This document shows, one piece after another, positions 26,201 through 40,149 of a DNA stretch of 64,000 bases. Under the pieces are notes generated by a model. It saw only the letters and a list, made by a program, of their open reading frames with translations, was not told the DNA's origin and did no database searches. A program made the position numbers and the translations under genes. This stretch comes from Strigops habroptila. Its lineage: Eukaryota > Chordata > Aves > Psittaciformes > Psittacidae. Numbering within the stretch: position 1 is the stretch's first letter; every line of letters begins with the position of its first letter. The DNA is taken from the NCBI RefSeq assembly GCF_004027225.2, contig NC_044278.2, forward strand, positions 63,252,243-63,316,242, written 5' to 3'.

Positions 26201-29200
26201 AGCACCCCATTCATGTTTAAAACACAGAAATCTTGGGAACAGCATCAGGTTTTCTTGTGTTGTATCACACGCTATTTAAAGCCCCCTCTAAAATCATAAA
26301 TAAACTATAAAAGAAAGCCATGTTTCATCTGCCTTCCACAATCTGCTGGATGGTCACCAGCTTGTACAAGAAGGCAAGTTCTGAATACAAGTTGCAGTCT
26401 CTGAGGAAGACAGTCACAAGCTGACTGCCAGGCTGGGGTCGGACCCTGTGCACCCTTTTTGGCATTACACTAGCACCAACACTTCAGTTCTTGAAGGATC
26501 TGCAAAAGATCCTCATCTGTGCACTTATTTATCTTACTGATGCAGGGTTATCACCAGTAAAACAGCCACAAGTCTACGTTTTAATGAAGGCTGTTACTTG
26601 TAGATTTTCTTTCTTTAGCATATATGGGGATATGTTACTAGTAGCCCATATCTTGTTTTTTTCCCTGCATGCCCCAATTTTGAGGACTGTGACCTGAAAT
26701 CTCTCCCTATCCTATCTCTACAGAGGGAACAGACATTATTCTGGCTCCCTCAGAAAAAGACATATTAGCAGGTGTCCTCTACGCATAACCACTTATGTTG
26801 AGTTTGCCTCCGCTAGCATCTTGTAATAGCTCAGCAGATCATACATGACCTTGACTGCTTAAAGAAACTTCCCTCTCTCCCTGACCATTGTCCCCCTCAG
26901 ACAAGTTCACCTGTTGCCTTCATTTCTGGGCAGCAGATAAAGAGGAAGCTGTGCTGACAGTACATGCAAGAGGACCATGTGCCTGTCCTTATGGCCTGAA
27001 TTTGTTGCTGCTTCTTATTCACTTGTCAATACCACAGCAGAAGAACACCATCCTTGTGGAGTTGCTTCCCATGTTCACATATGGTACAGATCCTTGAAGG
27101 CACAGAGAGAAAAGCTTTGACTTCATAGGCAACAGCCGTGCCATGGGGTGAGTGTGGACTGAATAATGGGTCAGACAGATGATGCAACTGTGAGAGTTCC
27201 AGAAAATACAGAATACATAACTACTGGAGTAATAGGCATGTAATAAACGCAAAGAAAACATTGTAGCATGGAATATAATATCACCTTGTTGGAAACTACT
27301 ATTTTAGTCTCAGGAAACATAAACAAATGGGACTATGAGAAATACAGCAGTATATGTTGAAAATGTAGCCATTAAAAGGTGGATGAGGTAGAAAGATCAA
27401 GCCACATTTCTAGTGAGCCCCAGCGCATGGCAGAGGCACGGAGATGCTTGTATAGCCCAATAAAACCTACTGATGGGCTGTAATAAAGACTGCTGGGGGA
27501 TGGGGGATACTGAGCAGAAAAAGGTGTCAGCATTCTGTCACGCAGCAGATGTCAGGAGAACTGAAGTTGATCCCCAGAATACATTTTAAGGTAACAGAAA
27601 AAGCAGTGATTATGCAGCTGTATTAAAGAATAGGGATAGCAGAAAGTTCTGAACTGTTTTGTTCTTTTTCTACCTGAGAACAGAGCAAGGAAATGTTTGA
27701 GAATAAGACCTTTTTGCAATACTAATGAATTAGAATGAATATTAAATTTGTCCTAAGCTTGTGACTTCACATCATAAAGTCCATGGAACAGCACATCAGA
27801 AGAGAAAAAAAAAAAAACCACCTTAGAATCTGAAATATTCATTATAGATGCTGACTTTCAAAAAATATTCTCTTTTTCTCAGGGAATTAAGGGCCCAGGA
27901 GTCTTAAACTTCTGATATCACATATTAAGCTTGAGCTGGGTAGGCTTGCCTACAGAGAAAAGGGATTCTATTTCCCAGTGAGAAAGCAGAAACTAATTCA
28001 TCATTCCACCCTCCTATTTATTAGTTCCACTCACCAGTAATGGACAAGAAACAACCCCATGTGACGTGGGGGACTAGTTACTCTGGGAAAGCAGCAAGCA
28101 TGAATAGTGAAGGCACAGATCCAACCTGCAACAGGCTGAAATTGGCTGAAATATGTTCTCAGCGATTATTTCTTGAATACTTATAAGTAACAACAATATA
28201 CAAAAAACCCTAAACTGTTCCAATTGGTTTGTTAAATAATAGCCCATCATTTGGTGAACATACTGTTTGCCATCAACTGTTAGCCCATCCCTCTCGCTGA
28301 TGCGAGAGAACTCCGGCTGAGTGGACAGATGTTTCCTTCTGCTAACTTTGACAACACTTGGGTCCATAGTCCTTGACCAGAGGAACTAATTAAGTAATAA
28401 AATCAGCTCTTTGTAGGACAAGAAGAAAGAAAGGGTGGAACCACTGAAGAACTTGAGGCATTGATTAACTCACAAGTGTTTCCTGTATAATGCAAATCAT
28501 TAATGCCCTATGGTCTCTGAGAGTAATAAACCAGAATCAGAAGTATAACAGCAATATCATAAATCATATATGAATCCTACAGGATCTTAGGACATTTTTC
28601 TTTCTTCATGAGTTGTTTATTCTGTAAGAAAAATTGTTTTAATTTCTTATTTACTAATCTTTATATTTCAATTCTACGCATTGCACCTGAACTTAGCTGG
28701 CAGGTTCTCTGTAGCGTGGGGAATGGAAAAATAAAATTAAGAAAATAGCTCTTCTCAAGTACCAAATGTGGAAATCTTGCCAAAATAAGCACAAATACAG
28801 ACTATGATCAGCCTAATATTAAATGAACACTCACTGTATCTTTCCTCTGCCTGTTAAACTACTAATTGGTGTGCTACTGATGAATAAAAGGGCTGGTATT
28901 TCAGCCATGAACTCACTTCACCACTGCAGTTTACTGAGAGCCCCAAGCTGCTGAGCTCATTACAGATCCCTTCGCTGAACTGGCTTTACAGGCAATTTTG
29001 TGAAGGGGCAGCATCAGAGCTAGCCCACTGATTGGGACTCCATCGGCTCAGCAGGGCTCCAAGAGTTCAGAAGAGAGAGCACAGCACTGAGCTAAAAATA
29101 TGTCTTTGCCTCTGTAGTGCCAGGAAGATTGCCTGGCTGTGCTAATTGGGAGGGACCTAGAGATCTGGGTGGTATTTTAGGCTAATCTCGAGGTGGGACC

Positions 29201-32200
29201 TCTGCAGCATGTATGTGGCTCTGAATATAATCTCCTTCGGCACTGTCATTTATACCATTGCAGGCATTTACAATCAGAACCATCCTTGATTGACTCGTGG
29301 CTGCCGCTGCACCCTAGACTCATCTTGCAGGAGTGAGGGGGGATAAGGGAAGGTGAAATGGCTGCGCACTGAACTGACTTATGAAACCGTGTCACAATTT
29401 TAGTGCAGCATTGAAGTTGTAAAATGAGAGAAATTACCCTGATCAGGGCATAGGGGGACCGCACAGATCTACAGTCCTCCTGCAGAAACTGACTGTAGAG
29501 TTGCACATCAGAAAGGGTTTTCTCAAACCCCCTTGTCAGGTTTTACTTTTCAGTCCTGCCTTCTTTCTCCATGCAGTCTCATATTTAATTCTCTGAACAA
29601 ATAACACAGCCCTGATCTCAAACATTCCCTAGCTTACCTCTATTTAGAGCACCAAACCCCCATGTTCAAAAACCAGGGTGGCCAGAAGAGTCTGTGTTTC
29701 TGCTCATCGCGCATAGACCTAGTAAGACAGAAGGAAACAGAGGAGAAAGGCAAAACAGGAGGAGTGTAAGAAACAGTGACAGGCTGAAAGCATGAACAAA
29801 ACCAACAAAAGCAGAAGTAAAAAGCCTGACAGAAAAGGCTAGAAGAAAAACTCGATCATAGGAATACTAAGCAACTGAGCATCTTTGCTGAAAAAACACA
29901 TTGAAATGTTTGTTTGTTTGTTTTAACTGATCTACAATTTTACAAGGGGGTTGCTTGTTTTACTGGTATGACATATTTCAGCAAAACACAGAAAAGTAGG
30001 ATATTTCACACTCCTCCAAATTTGGCAGGATTTTTTTTTTTTAATTAGAGGAGCTTCATAAAATACAAGTGTGACTGGGTGAGAAATGCCAAATGCTCAT
30101 TGCAAGAAATATCTGAAATAGACCAGTGTATCAACTGTCAATTACTGGCTGAAATACCTTAAATAATTTTTATAAGCTTCTTCATGTAATATAGCAACAT
30201 TTTCAAGAAGCAGTTGCACTGAAGATCTTATAGCAGATACACATTATAACGACATAATTTTCTGAAGAGAATGTAATTATGATAAAGTTTAATGTGTTAC
30301 TTTTGCCCCCAAGAAAAGTGCTTTATACACTTTACTGGGATTGTTGCTTTGCACAGCATCAGTCCTCTGCCAGTGTTTCTGCAGTAACCTTAACATTGGA
30401 CACAAATATTAGGCAACCTTCCAAGGGCAAGGTGAAGAGTGGTGCCCTCACCCAAAGCCACATGGAAAATTTTAGGGCATTAAACTACATTTACAAATAA
30501 ACCAAAGGAGCTTTCTAGGTTATGAAACGGCACCTCTTGTCAAGCTGCTACACCTGTATTTAGAAAGCTAGACAGAGAGGCTGACTTTTGTCAGTGCTGA
30601 AGGCACCAATACCTTTTATTTTCCCATTAAGACCCTGTCCATAAAGCTCTAACCCTGAAGTACCAGCTGATGTCACCTTTTTCTTATGGAAGTTGCTATT
30701 TATTTCTACTGCCTTTATGACTAATATAATTCTAATAAGAACTGAAGACAAGCCACCACTCCAGGTTTAAAATAGCCTAAATTCTGCATAGCTGCTTGAG
30801 AACACCTTGCTATAAACCTAGAGGATGTTAGAAAGATTTCAGAAGAGAACAAGTAGCATGGTTAAAAGACTGGAAAGCATTACTGACAGTGTACATAGAA
30901 GAAAGGGAAGGTACTTGGTCTAGATAAATCATATTAAAGCTTAGGTTAAGGGGTGACTTGATCACTGAAGTATCTATATGGGGGCAGAAGGATGATTGTA
31001 GAGGACTCTTCAGTCTAGGAGACAAAGAATACATGTTACACTGCACCTGGAAGTTCAAGCTAGACAAATTTTGACTAAAAAAAAAGGCCTAAATGATTAA
31101 TGGTGATGGCAAACAACCACTGAAATTGTCTACTGAAGACCGTGGTGGATTTTTCATCCTTGAAAATTCTCCAAATAAAACAGGTTTCTAAAGTATACTT
31201 CAGTTTAACCACAGGCTTTTGATTTGAAAGAGGAATTAATTCAGGGAAGATCAGAGGTATTCATAGACCTAACATCTATAGTACTTGCTACATCAATAAA
31301 ACGTAATACATAGCAGCAGGCCAATCGTTCCATTTTACTGCTCAGCTAATTCTATGCTGAGAGCTGCTGGCAATACTTTACCCAAGGTTTTGCACAAGAC
31401 TATCACCGATGCAGAATAACAGAAAAGAACTGCAGGTATGTCCTGATTTCAGATCTGTGGTAGTCAATAGGAAAGAGAACAGCTGGCTTCAGTGGGATTT
31501 GGTCCAGAGTCTTATTTAGGATTTGAGAAAAGGGAAACAATTTTGTTTTCTGTCCTTATGTATAAGTGGGTAAAGGCTTAGAATATTTATAAAGGCTTAG
31601 AATCCTTCTAATTACCATGGGTTTTATTGTGTCAGGTAGGTAAATATTCTCTGATCTCCCAGGTACAAAGTTGGGGATAAACTTATCTTGGGAATTTCAA
31701 TAGAAGAAATTCAGCCCTACCATCAAAGCTGAAAGTTATTTTGCCTCTAGGAATCTATTTCTGGTTTAAGTGTACAAAATGAGTCCTAGAATTTACTTTA
31801 AAACATTAAGAATAATGCTGGGTGTGGAAATCTTGTCGTCATTCTTTACTAAATGAAGTACAGAATTTACTTCTGCTTCCATTTTTGCTTCCCTGGTCAC
31901 ATAGGGTGATCCACCAAGTTCAAAAGTTTGAATATTTTATGCTTCTGATTGAATTTTATTCTGAACTCTGAGTTATTAATAATTAGTAATCATAGACTGA
32001 AATTTCTGGTCTATAAATACATATAATCAATATGTGAAATTAAGGAAAGGGAAAAAATAACACATTTAGTAGCAAGATCTCTCAAGTTCTTTGATTCCAC
32101 TGAAACTGTAAACTCTCCTTTTACTGACACACTGAGAATTTTTTAGATTTCACAGTGTCAACTTTTCCTAGCACAGGGAGACAAGCTGCATTCATACACT

Positions 32201-35200
32201 GAATGACCTGATAAATTCTCTTTAAACTTGAAGCCATGCTAAAGTGAGATCTGGACAATAAATTCAAAAGATGCCTAGCATATAGTGGTAGAAAATAGCA
32301 TCCTGAATGTACTGGCACGTACATAGATCGCTTTTTAAAACCAGTTCATTGTCTGCTTATGGGCTCCTGGTGGAACCCAGATGCAAGATGCATCTTTTAT
32401 TAATGTTTTCTGGAACAATAAAAAATATAAAGCTTGCTATCTGTTTTGCCATTGGGTCCTGCATTTTTCACCCACCTGAAACTCCCACAGAATATGGAAT
32501 GCCCAAGAAAGATGGGAATGAGCCATAAATATTAAGTGACCGTATAATGGTGAGCACACTGCAGTTCATCTGCACTGGTGAAGGCAAGACCTGCACATTA
32601 AGTTCACACTCCTGTGAGTTATGGGTCACTTGCTCATTAGTGAAGTGACTAATCCAGTAGTGAAGAGGATGTCTAGTGAAAATAAATTGCATTATACTAC
32701 TGACTGCTGTGATGGATTCTTTATATGCTCTTTGTGTTATCATTCAGAGGACCCCTTTTACCAAACCCTTGGTGTTGCAGCTGTGTTATAAGGAATTTTA
32801 TCAGAGCAAACAGGAGTCTTCGTAAGGCAAGAAACAATAGAACAAGCAGGAAATAAATAATAACTAGGTAACCAGGAAACAGCACTAACAGAATAGATGT
32901 TCAGTCATTAGTTTAAACTGTCACATTTGTCCTGAAATGATCAGAACAACAGTGAAGCTGCAACAGCGAAGTTTACAATAAATCCATGCTTATACATTTT
33001 GAAGGCTACTTCAGAAGAGTTAGAGGAATAAATTGGAAATCAAGGGCTAAACTTGACGTTGAAAGTAGGTGAGCTGGAAATCATTTTCAGGCATTTAAAT
33101 TCCTTAAAATTTTCAAAGCACTTACTGTTGAAAAGAAACATTGCTTCACTTACCCACCATTTATAATGGCTTAACATTAATATGATAATCTGGACAGGAT
33201 GCTTAATTGTGATGGGGTTTCTTTCCCCACATATTGTCTTCGAGACATGGTTTAATGAGGCAAGTCTGTTCTACCATTTCAGTTCACACAAGTGGCATGA
33301 GATAGTTTCAACATATGGAAATATTCTGCCGCTGTCTGATCACTGCTGAAGTTTACTGGCTACAGATCATTTAACCAAACTACATTGATTCTGGATACTC
33401 AAATTAATAATAGTTATGGAAACACTGTAAAGTCTGAAAACTAAGGTCGTGTATGACAAGATTTTGTTATCATTCAACCTGTTCGGTGCATACAGGATGA
33501 AGAAAAGCAATGGGTAGATTCAAGTTTGCTTCATTACCTATTAAGCAATGGGTAGATTCAAGTTTGCTTTGTTGCATATTAATGCTTACTGACAGTAAGG
33601 ATTGTGCATTATACTTGTAGTGTTCCACTTAGATTTCTCTTTTATACCTCTTTTGTTGGAGGTGCTTAAAAGCAATTCTACTGGTTTGTAAGTAAAACAA
33701 CCTCTAATGGTAAGTGGCAAAGTTCTGCTTGCTTTGCTTTGCAGCTCTCAGAGTTAAAGGTAAGTTTAGTTGAAGCTCATTTGAGTCATCACCAAAAAAG
33801 CTACCTTTTTTTTTTTCCCCCATACATGTTTCCATACAAAGAAGAGAGAGATTTGAGTTTTTTATTGTGGTTGTTTATGACCCTCTTTGGTAAGACTTGC
33901 TGAATTTCTAATTATGTGCATAACAACTGGAACAGGCTCCATATACTACTGCATAAAAAGTATCCCTTGATTGCTTTCTTCCAAGTTACATATCAGCCTC
34001 AATCAGTGAAGGTGCAGGATTGCTTTCCTGACATTTGTTGAATAACCCTTATTTAAATTATTTTGCTTGTTTCAATGAATTTGTCATACATTGTATTTTA
34101 CAATAGATTCTCCTTTTGGTTGTTATTTACATAAAAATTACAATGCTCTGTTGCCACAAATAAGGCAAGGAACACATACATGTAAAAGCAAAGTGTGATT
34201 CACCCCCAAACCAAAGATAAGCGGAAACATATGGGAAAGTGCAAACTTTTATTTTGCTATCAAATTGCATTTGTAGGAAATATTTAAAATGAACAGTATT
34301 GTCATAAAAAGTAAGCCAGAGCATCTCTGATCAGGCATTTTTAATTCATTCCAAATGATCTGATTTCACAGGAAAAGAAAGACGTGGTAAAAATAGCCTT
34401 TCTCAGACTAGTGGCATAAGGAACGGTGGTGTAAAAGGCCTTGATCCACAGCCCACTTGAAGTCATTACAGTGACATCATTCAGCCTTGGATCAGGGCTT
34501 GAGCAAAGAATATATTGATTTTTAAACAGATGTGAGACCAGAATCTAACTCAACATACAGACACTGTATGAATTGCATTGAAATGTCTGTCTTTATTTTA
34601 GCAGGATCTGAGAACAGTTTTACCTTTCTGCATCTACCTGTAAAACAAGATACTTTTCTGAACAAATATGAACAAATCTGGGTGACCAACAATCTAGTCT
34701 CAAGAACTATTTTCTTTCATATTTTCATCAAAACCATAGTTCAATTTAGGGAATATATATCTGTATATCCCAAACAGGTTATTTTAGTAGTATTTTTATA
34801 GTTTGGAAATGACAAAGTATTCTACTCTTACAAATGAAACAGGAAAGACACAATGCTACATATGCAAATGAAATTAAAATACCTGAAGGATTGCTTTTCC
34901 ATGATGTAGACATTACACATAAATCGACAGTAATTTAAATTTCATCATTATCATGCACTTGTAGAGTTTCTTCAAAATTTAAGTTGATAGTTAATTTAAG
35001 AATGCTGACTTAGATCACAATACAGTAATTAGACAAAATTAAAGTAAAAATTGAAAGAAAATTAATCAAGTAATATAATAAATTTTGTAGTACCTTTTCC
35101 ATGGACAACTCCACTAATAATCTTACAGTATGAATTATCAGGGAGGAAAAATGGTTTGATTACACAACTTTGTTACAAAACTATCTTTGAATTAAGGTGG

Positions 35201-35860
35201 CAATGCGATAGGTGCTAGCTTTCACTGAAAACGCTGCCTGCTTTTTTTACATCTACACTGCAGATTTATTTTTATATCAGTTTTTAATGTATCAGTGAAA
35301 ATAGCAAAGGTTTCGAGGACTGCAGGGTGGCTCGCAATGCTCTAGTGCTTCGGAGGAGTGTGGTTTTTCACATAATGCTTAAAATACGTGTCTCACAGTA
35401 AAATAATGATTTAAAAGACCAGAACAAATCCTGGGTAAAAAGAGTGAACACAAACATTTAAAGTATTAAATATATACATATAAAGTATGAAAGTATTAAG
35501 TGTTCCTTATCTGAGCACAAGGTGAAATGAAACACAGGAGAAGGAAAAGAAGAAACTGTATTTCAACAGCAGGGATGTTCCTGACCCTTCCTGGCATCAG
35601 CACTCTCCTGTATTTTTTAATCTCATAACTGGGAGTTTTGATCATTTTTCATGAGGGAGAATTGCTCAGATATCCCTTCCACATAATTTTAAATGGAAAC
35701 TGGAAGAATAAGAGAAGCAAAACAAAACCTAAACCCTGTATGCTCCATTTGCTGAATATATGGTTTTCTTCTCCCCACGTGTGCATGTGCCAGATGGCAT
35801 TACACTGGGTTGGATGATAATAAACATGAAAAATACAGTCAGTGCACGAGCAGAGATAAC
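23223..35860. other. AT-rich intergenic sequence, no gene recognised
   Basis: About 12.6 kb hold only short unrelated ORFs. No further CR1 or LTR was recognised. An octamer ATGCAAAT occurs at 34862-34869 in an AT-rich stretch, and a 38-bp tandem duplication lies at 33505-33580. Diverged repeats or conserved elements could be hidden here. Confidence 0.65.
33505..33580. repeat. 38-bp tandem duplication (two copies)
   Basis: Copy 1 spans 33505-33542 and copy 2 spans 33543-33580. The first 27 bp (AAGCAATGGGTAGATTCAAG, then TTTGCTT) are identical and the rest differs at four positions, giving 34 of 38 matches. Confidence 0.95.
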
Positions 35861-36720
35861 TGTGGCTGAATGTACAAGGATTTGGGCTGGTGGGGGAAAG
35901 GGGCAGAAGTTCCAGCGGTGAGTGAAAAGCAAAGTTCATGTCCTCAAGGGAGAAGCTGCTCTTGTTTCCAATCAGCTTCCGTTGGCAGGGGGACTTGGGA
36001 CCGCTGGGAAAGGAGGTTGTCCCTGGTTATCCCAGCACCCTACCCAAGGGGAACATTTGGGGCCATTTCCCTCCTGGCAGAGCCAAGTCTGTAAACCTAG
36101 AGTGACAGGAAATTGTTTGGTGCTATGGAGGGGCAGCAGGCCTGAGTGAGGGGTGGCTAACGCACCTCTGGTCTCTCAACCCCTGGGCGTGAGGCTGGAA
36201 GGCTGCTGTGAAGGGATGAGGTTCAGCTGGCAACACAGGCTGCTCTAGGAGAGGGACATGTCTGGGCCAAGGGTGGTGGACTGACCTTGTGGGCCCCTGT
36301 CCCCTTCCCATGGCCTGGGCCCTGAGGATATCATCCATCCCACCATTGTGTGGGAGCTGCTGTGTCCGCAGAGAGGACCCTCACCTCTGCTTAGCCCCTT
36401 GGCAACACCTCCACGGGAAGCACGAGGAGCAGCTGCTCCTCTTGGAAAGCCACTGCATCTTCCTCCTTCATAACCTCTTTCTGGAAGTAAGAGGTATCTC
36501 CAGATGAAATACACCCATGTACAGCAACAGGGCATTTGGCCCCTGGCCATGTGCATTGCTGTTGTCCTCTGTGCAGGCACTGGCTTCACAACATTGTTTT
36601 TCCTCTGGATTTCTGCATTCAGGTTAGCAAGTGAGGCGCCTGGAGGGGACCTAAAGCATGTGCAAGACCTCCTAGAGCATAGATTTTGAGGGATCCATTT
36701 GTCTAGTAGGTGAAGTTTTT
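35861..36720. other. GC-richer patch in the gene desert, function unknown
   Basis: About 0.85 kb of higher G+C lies between AT-rich flanks. ORFs up to 172 codons (minus, 36245-36763) show no recognisable domain. A splice-donor-like GAAGTAAGAGG lies near 36485. It could be a diverged repeat, an LTR remnant or a non-coding exon. Confidence 0.35.
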
Positions 36721-39000
36721 CTCCTATCAGATGAACTGATAAAAGAAAGAGTCTTGGGGGCATCTGCTAACAAATACCTGGCAGGGAAGGGTGCTTACAG
36801 TAGGTATCAGCTATATTGAAACCTTTGTATGAAGCAGTCTGCATTCCTGCTGTTACTCATATGACCAAGAGGCTGATGTAGTTGGAAACTGGTTTTCTTT
36901 CAACCCAGTACCTGTCCTAGGAAAATTCTCTCTGGCAAGGGAAAAGAAACTTCCAACCAGAAGATGAAATGGCACCTATGCAGTAATTTATTTGCCCCAT
37001 TCACTTCAACCTCTCTTTGCTTTTGTTTGTTACTCTGATTTTTTCCTTCTTACTGACACATTGCATTTTGAAAGGGACAAACTTAAATTTAGGAAGCTAA
37101 TCAAAATGCAGTGGATAATTATTTAGTTTTAAATAATTCTATTCTTTGCTTCCTTTGTAATCTATGTGACATTGTTACAGAATGCATTACCCAAGCAAAA
37201 GGAGCAGGAAAGAAGCACGGAATTATTCTTGGTCCTGTAAAGAATGTAATTAAGAGTTTCTTAACTCAGCTCTCTTAGTCCAATGAAACTTTCTTCTCTG
37301 TTCCTGCATGAACACTGAGCATAGTCAGCACTCAAGAGTGACCACTAAAATGTGTGACTGCTCCGTCTATGAACTAGGCAGCATCTGAGGCTGGCTATGA
37401 CATTATCCATCTTTGTAGGCTAACTACAATAAGTTGGAGAAGAAGCTTTGGATTCACTAATTCCTGTGAGATAAGAGATGGGGAAGAGGGAAAGGTAATC
37501 CCCAGCATTTTAAGATACGGATGGCAGAGACCTTAGCTCCTTGAGCACAGGCTCTGGGCATGAGGGTGGAAGACAGGGGAGTTTCCTCTGCTCAGCACAT
37601 GGTGATCACAAATATCACCTATGAACAAAAGAAAATTAAAAGGAACGATAAGTGAAACGTGGACAATGATTTAGTACCTTGAAAACACATATTAATTATC
37701 CAACAGCCCCCAGCTTTGCTGCAGTGAAAGCTGGTTTCTCATGGTGGGGCTAACTTTGGGACCAGTACTGGGAAGCAGAGCTGGCGCAGGGCTGGCAACA
37801 ATATTCGGAAGCAGCAACAGCATGAGTGTATTAAGAAACCAAGTATTCAAAAAAACTCCTAACGGGCTGTAAATACCCAGCTTAGCTGCTGGTTTAACCA
37901 CTTGCAAAGGCACTGTCTGACTCTTTGAAAGCCCCACATATCTGAAGTTTTGGAAGCAACTGTGAATAAATACTTCACTGCCTGCTCCTCGGCATTAGCT
38001 CATTAGAGCGTCTGGAAGAGACATGACAGAAAATAAGTTAAATGCAACTTAGATCATCTTCCAATTTGACTCTAAAAACAACAAGAAAGGAGAGGCATTT
38101 ACCAAAAGGTTGCAAAAGGCATTTAGCATCAGCTGCACCACAGTTATTGGGAGCGCAGGGAAAGGGACCGAGGGATGTGAGCTGGCAATGTGGCTGGGAT
38201 CACAGTCCCCACTGGTTGTTGGCTGGCGGTTTTTTTTCCTTTTTTTCCTTTTTTTGGGTGACTTCGAGAGATGTCACGGCAAAGTGAAATCTTTGTGGAG
38301 GGCTGCTCATGCATTCAGACTGTAGAGTTTTCAAAATGTGATGTTTTGCAATGATGACATTAGAGTAGCAACCAAGGGTCCGGAGACAGCAACGCCTGCT
38401 GCAGCTGGGCTTCGCTTTGAAATGCCCAAGACAATGGGGGCCACTGTTCTTCATCGCTTCGCCTTTCCATTCCATTTGCATAGTCTGTTCTGCCTGATTG
38501 ACCAGCTTGGGCTGTCCAAGGGACCAGCATTGTTCACAGATCACTTCAAGATGGCACAGATGACAAGATTCAGGTGAGAGATGAAGTGGGATGATTCTCG
38601 AATGCCATAAGGAAAAGCCACCCTGGGAACTTTTAGTGCAAGAGAAATAATTCCAGAATTGCAGCATTTAAAGGATTTTTTTAATAACCTTTAAAAAAAA
38701 AAAAAAACACCAACAACCTTGATCATATTTGGAAATATTCTGCCTTGACACACAAAATAGTAACAGGAGGTTTGTGTGTTTCATTGAGGTATTGTGTTTG
38801 GTTCTCTTGTGGTTTTGGTTTTTTTGGGGGGTTGTTGGCTTTTTGTTTGGTTGGTTTTTTGCTTTATTTCTTTTCTTTCCATTCCAGCCTTCACCTTCCC
38901 CTGGCTAAGATGGGAGCTGTGCCAGTAGAAACCTTTGTGAATCGAAGTTTGTTTCCTAAAAATCAGAAGACAATAAATAAAGCTCATCACAGAGGCGAGT
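36721..39000. other. Intergenic sequence at the edge of the gene desert
   Basis: No gene is recognised. A G/T-rich low-complexity stretch (TTTTGG/GGTTTT units) lies at about 38805-38865 and an A run at about 38693-38706. AT-rich sequence ends near the right edge. Confidence 0.6.
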
Positions 39001-39029
39001 TTTGAAATCTCTTGGTGCCTGCTCCGTAA

Positions 39030-39080
39030 CTAACTGCCAGGATTAATTACTTAATGTTCATAAAGAGCTTTCGACGTGGA
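39030..39080. promoter_or_regulatory. Homeodomain-motif cluster, possible conserved element
   Basis: GATTAATTACTTAATG at 39041-39056 holds overlapping TAAT cores in non-repetitive sequence. It is the first such cluster met when entering the SOX1-proximal half. The enhancer role is an inference. Confidence 0.25.
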
Positions 39081-39989
39081 AAACCCTCCCAGAAATGCAA
39101 GCGGGGAGCCAGGGCAGGCTGGAGCACGCCTCCTTTCCCCGGGAGAAGCTGAAAACTCTCCGCTGGCCCAGATTCCCAACTGAATGCAATGGTTTGAGGG
39201 TTTTACTCTTCCTTTCCCCCCCCACCCCCAGGTACTCGAGTAAACACCCACACGGCAGTGCCCCTAAAATGAGCTTCAGTTGACACCGATGTTTTGACTT
39301 CATCTCAAAAAGACAAAATCTTTGTCATACAAGTATGTTTTCCCTGGAGGGGTTTCCAGCACAATTTGCTATAATTTCTTTACACCTAACGGAACTGATG
39401 GGATCTGAGCAGTAAAACATATTCCCACAGTAGTTTCGCTCTCTCGCACTATCTGTTACCCTCCTGGGGTTCAGATCACTCTCTAGTATAAATATTGCCA
39501 ATAATTGTGCTAATACGGTGATTCTCAGAAAGAAGCAGAACTCTCTCCTCCTTGTAGATCAGACCTAACTAAAACCGTGCGACTTCTGCTTAATCTCTCT
39601 GTATATTCTCTCCTAGCTGCTTGTCTTTCGCCTGCAGCGACTAATACACTTAATTACACGATTTACAAGGATTGCCAACAAGGTCCCAGGGGCTGCTAAA
39701 GACCGGCGAGCGGGGCGTGAGGTGCCTGGCCCTGCAACAGGGCACCTCGAAGGGAGGGCGCTTTCAACGGGACCCGGCTCTGCAGAATGACCCAAAAATT
39801 ACCCCCAAATTACCCTTCTCCACTGTTTCGTACTCACACAGGCACACACACCCCTTTCATGTTGTACTCCAGTCCTAGTTTGGTTTGGGGTTCCCCTCCC
39901 TCAAAGAAGGGGGTTAAAAGCTGCGGAGGAAACTTAAGTGGCTCTGGAGTTTGTTTAATTTCCCTCCAGTGTTTACTGATAATTCGAGA

Positions 39990-40135
39990 GACGCTTATCT
40001 CGGGGAATATAACGATTAATACAACCGCAGGTTTCCAGATAAGTGATTGTGATGGAGATTGTTGGCGAGAAAATAGACAATTATCCGCTGTTAGCTTTAC
40101 ATAAAGATCGCATTAACTTGAATTAGTTATCAGAC
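39990..40135. promoter_or_regulatory. Candidate enhancer with SOX, GATA-like and homeodomain motifs
   Basis: Four TTATC/GATAA motifs (39995-40000, 40038-40044, 40081-40086 and 40127-40132) are interleaved with ACAAT/ATTGT SOX-type cores (about 40046, 40058 and 40077-40081) and ATTA cores. The sequence is non-repetitive and lies at the edge of a CpG island. This is seen as motif density only. Confidence 0.4.
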
Positions 40136-40149
40136 AAAAGAACATCAGA

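Noticed and set aside
36245..36763. 172-codon ORF on minus in a GC patch
   Set aside because: No family recognised. Kept only as part of an unexplained patch, not as a gene.
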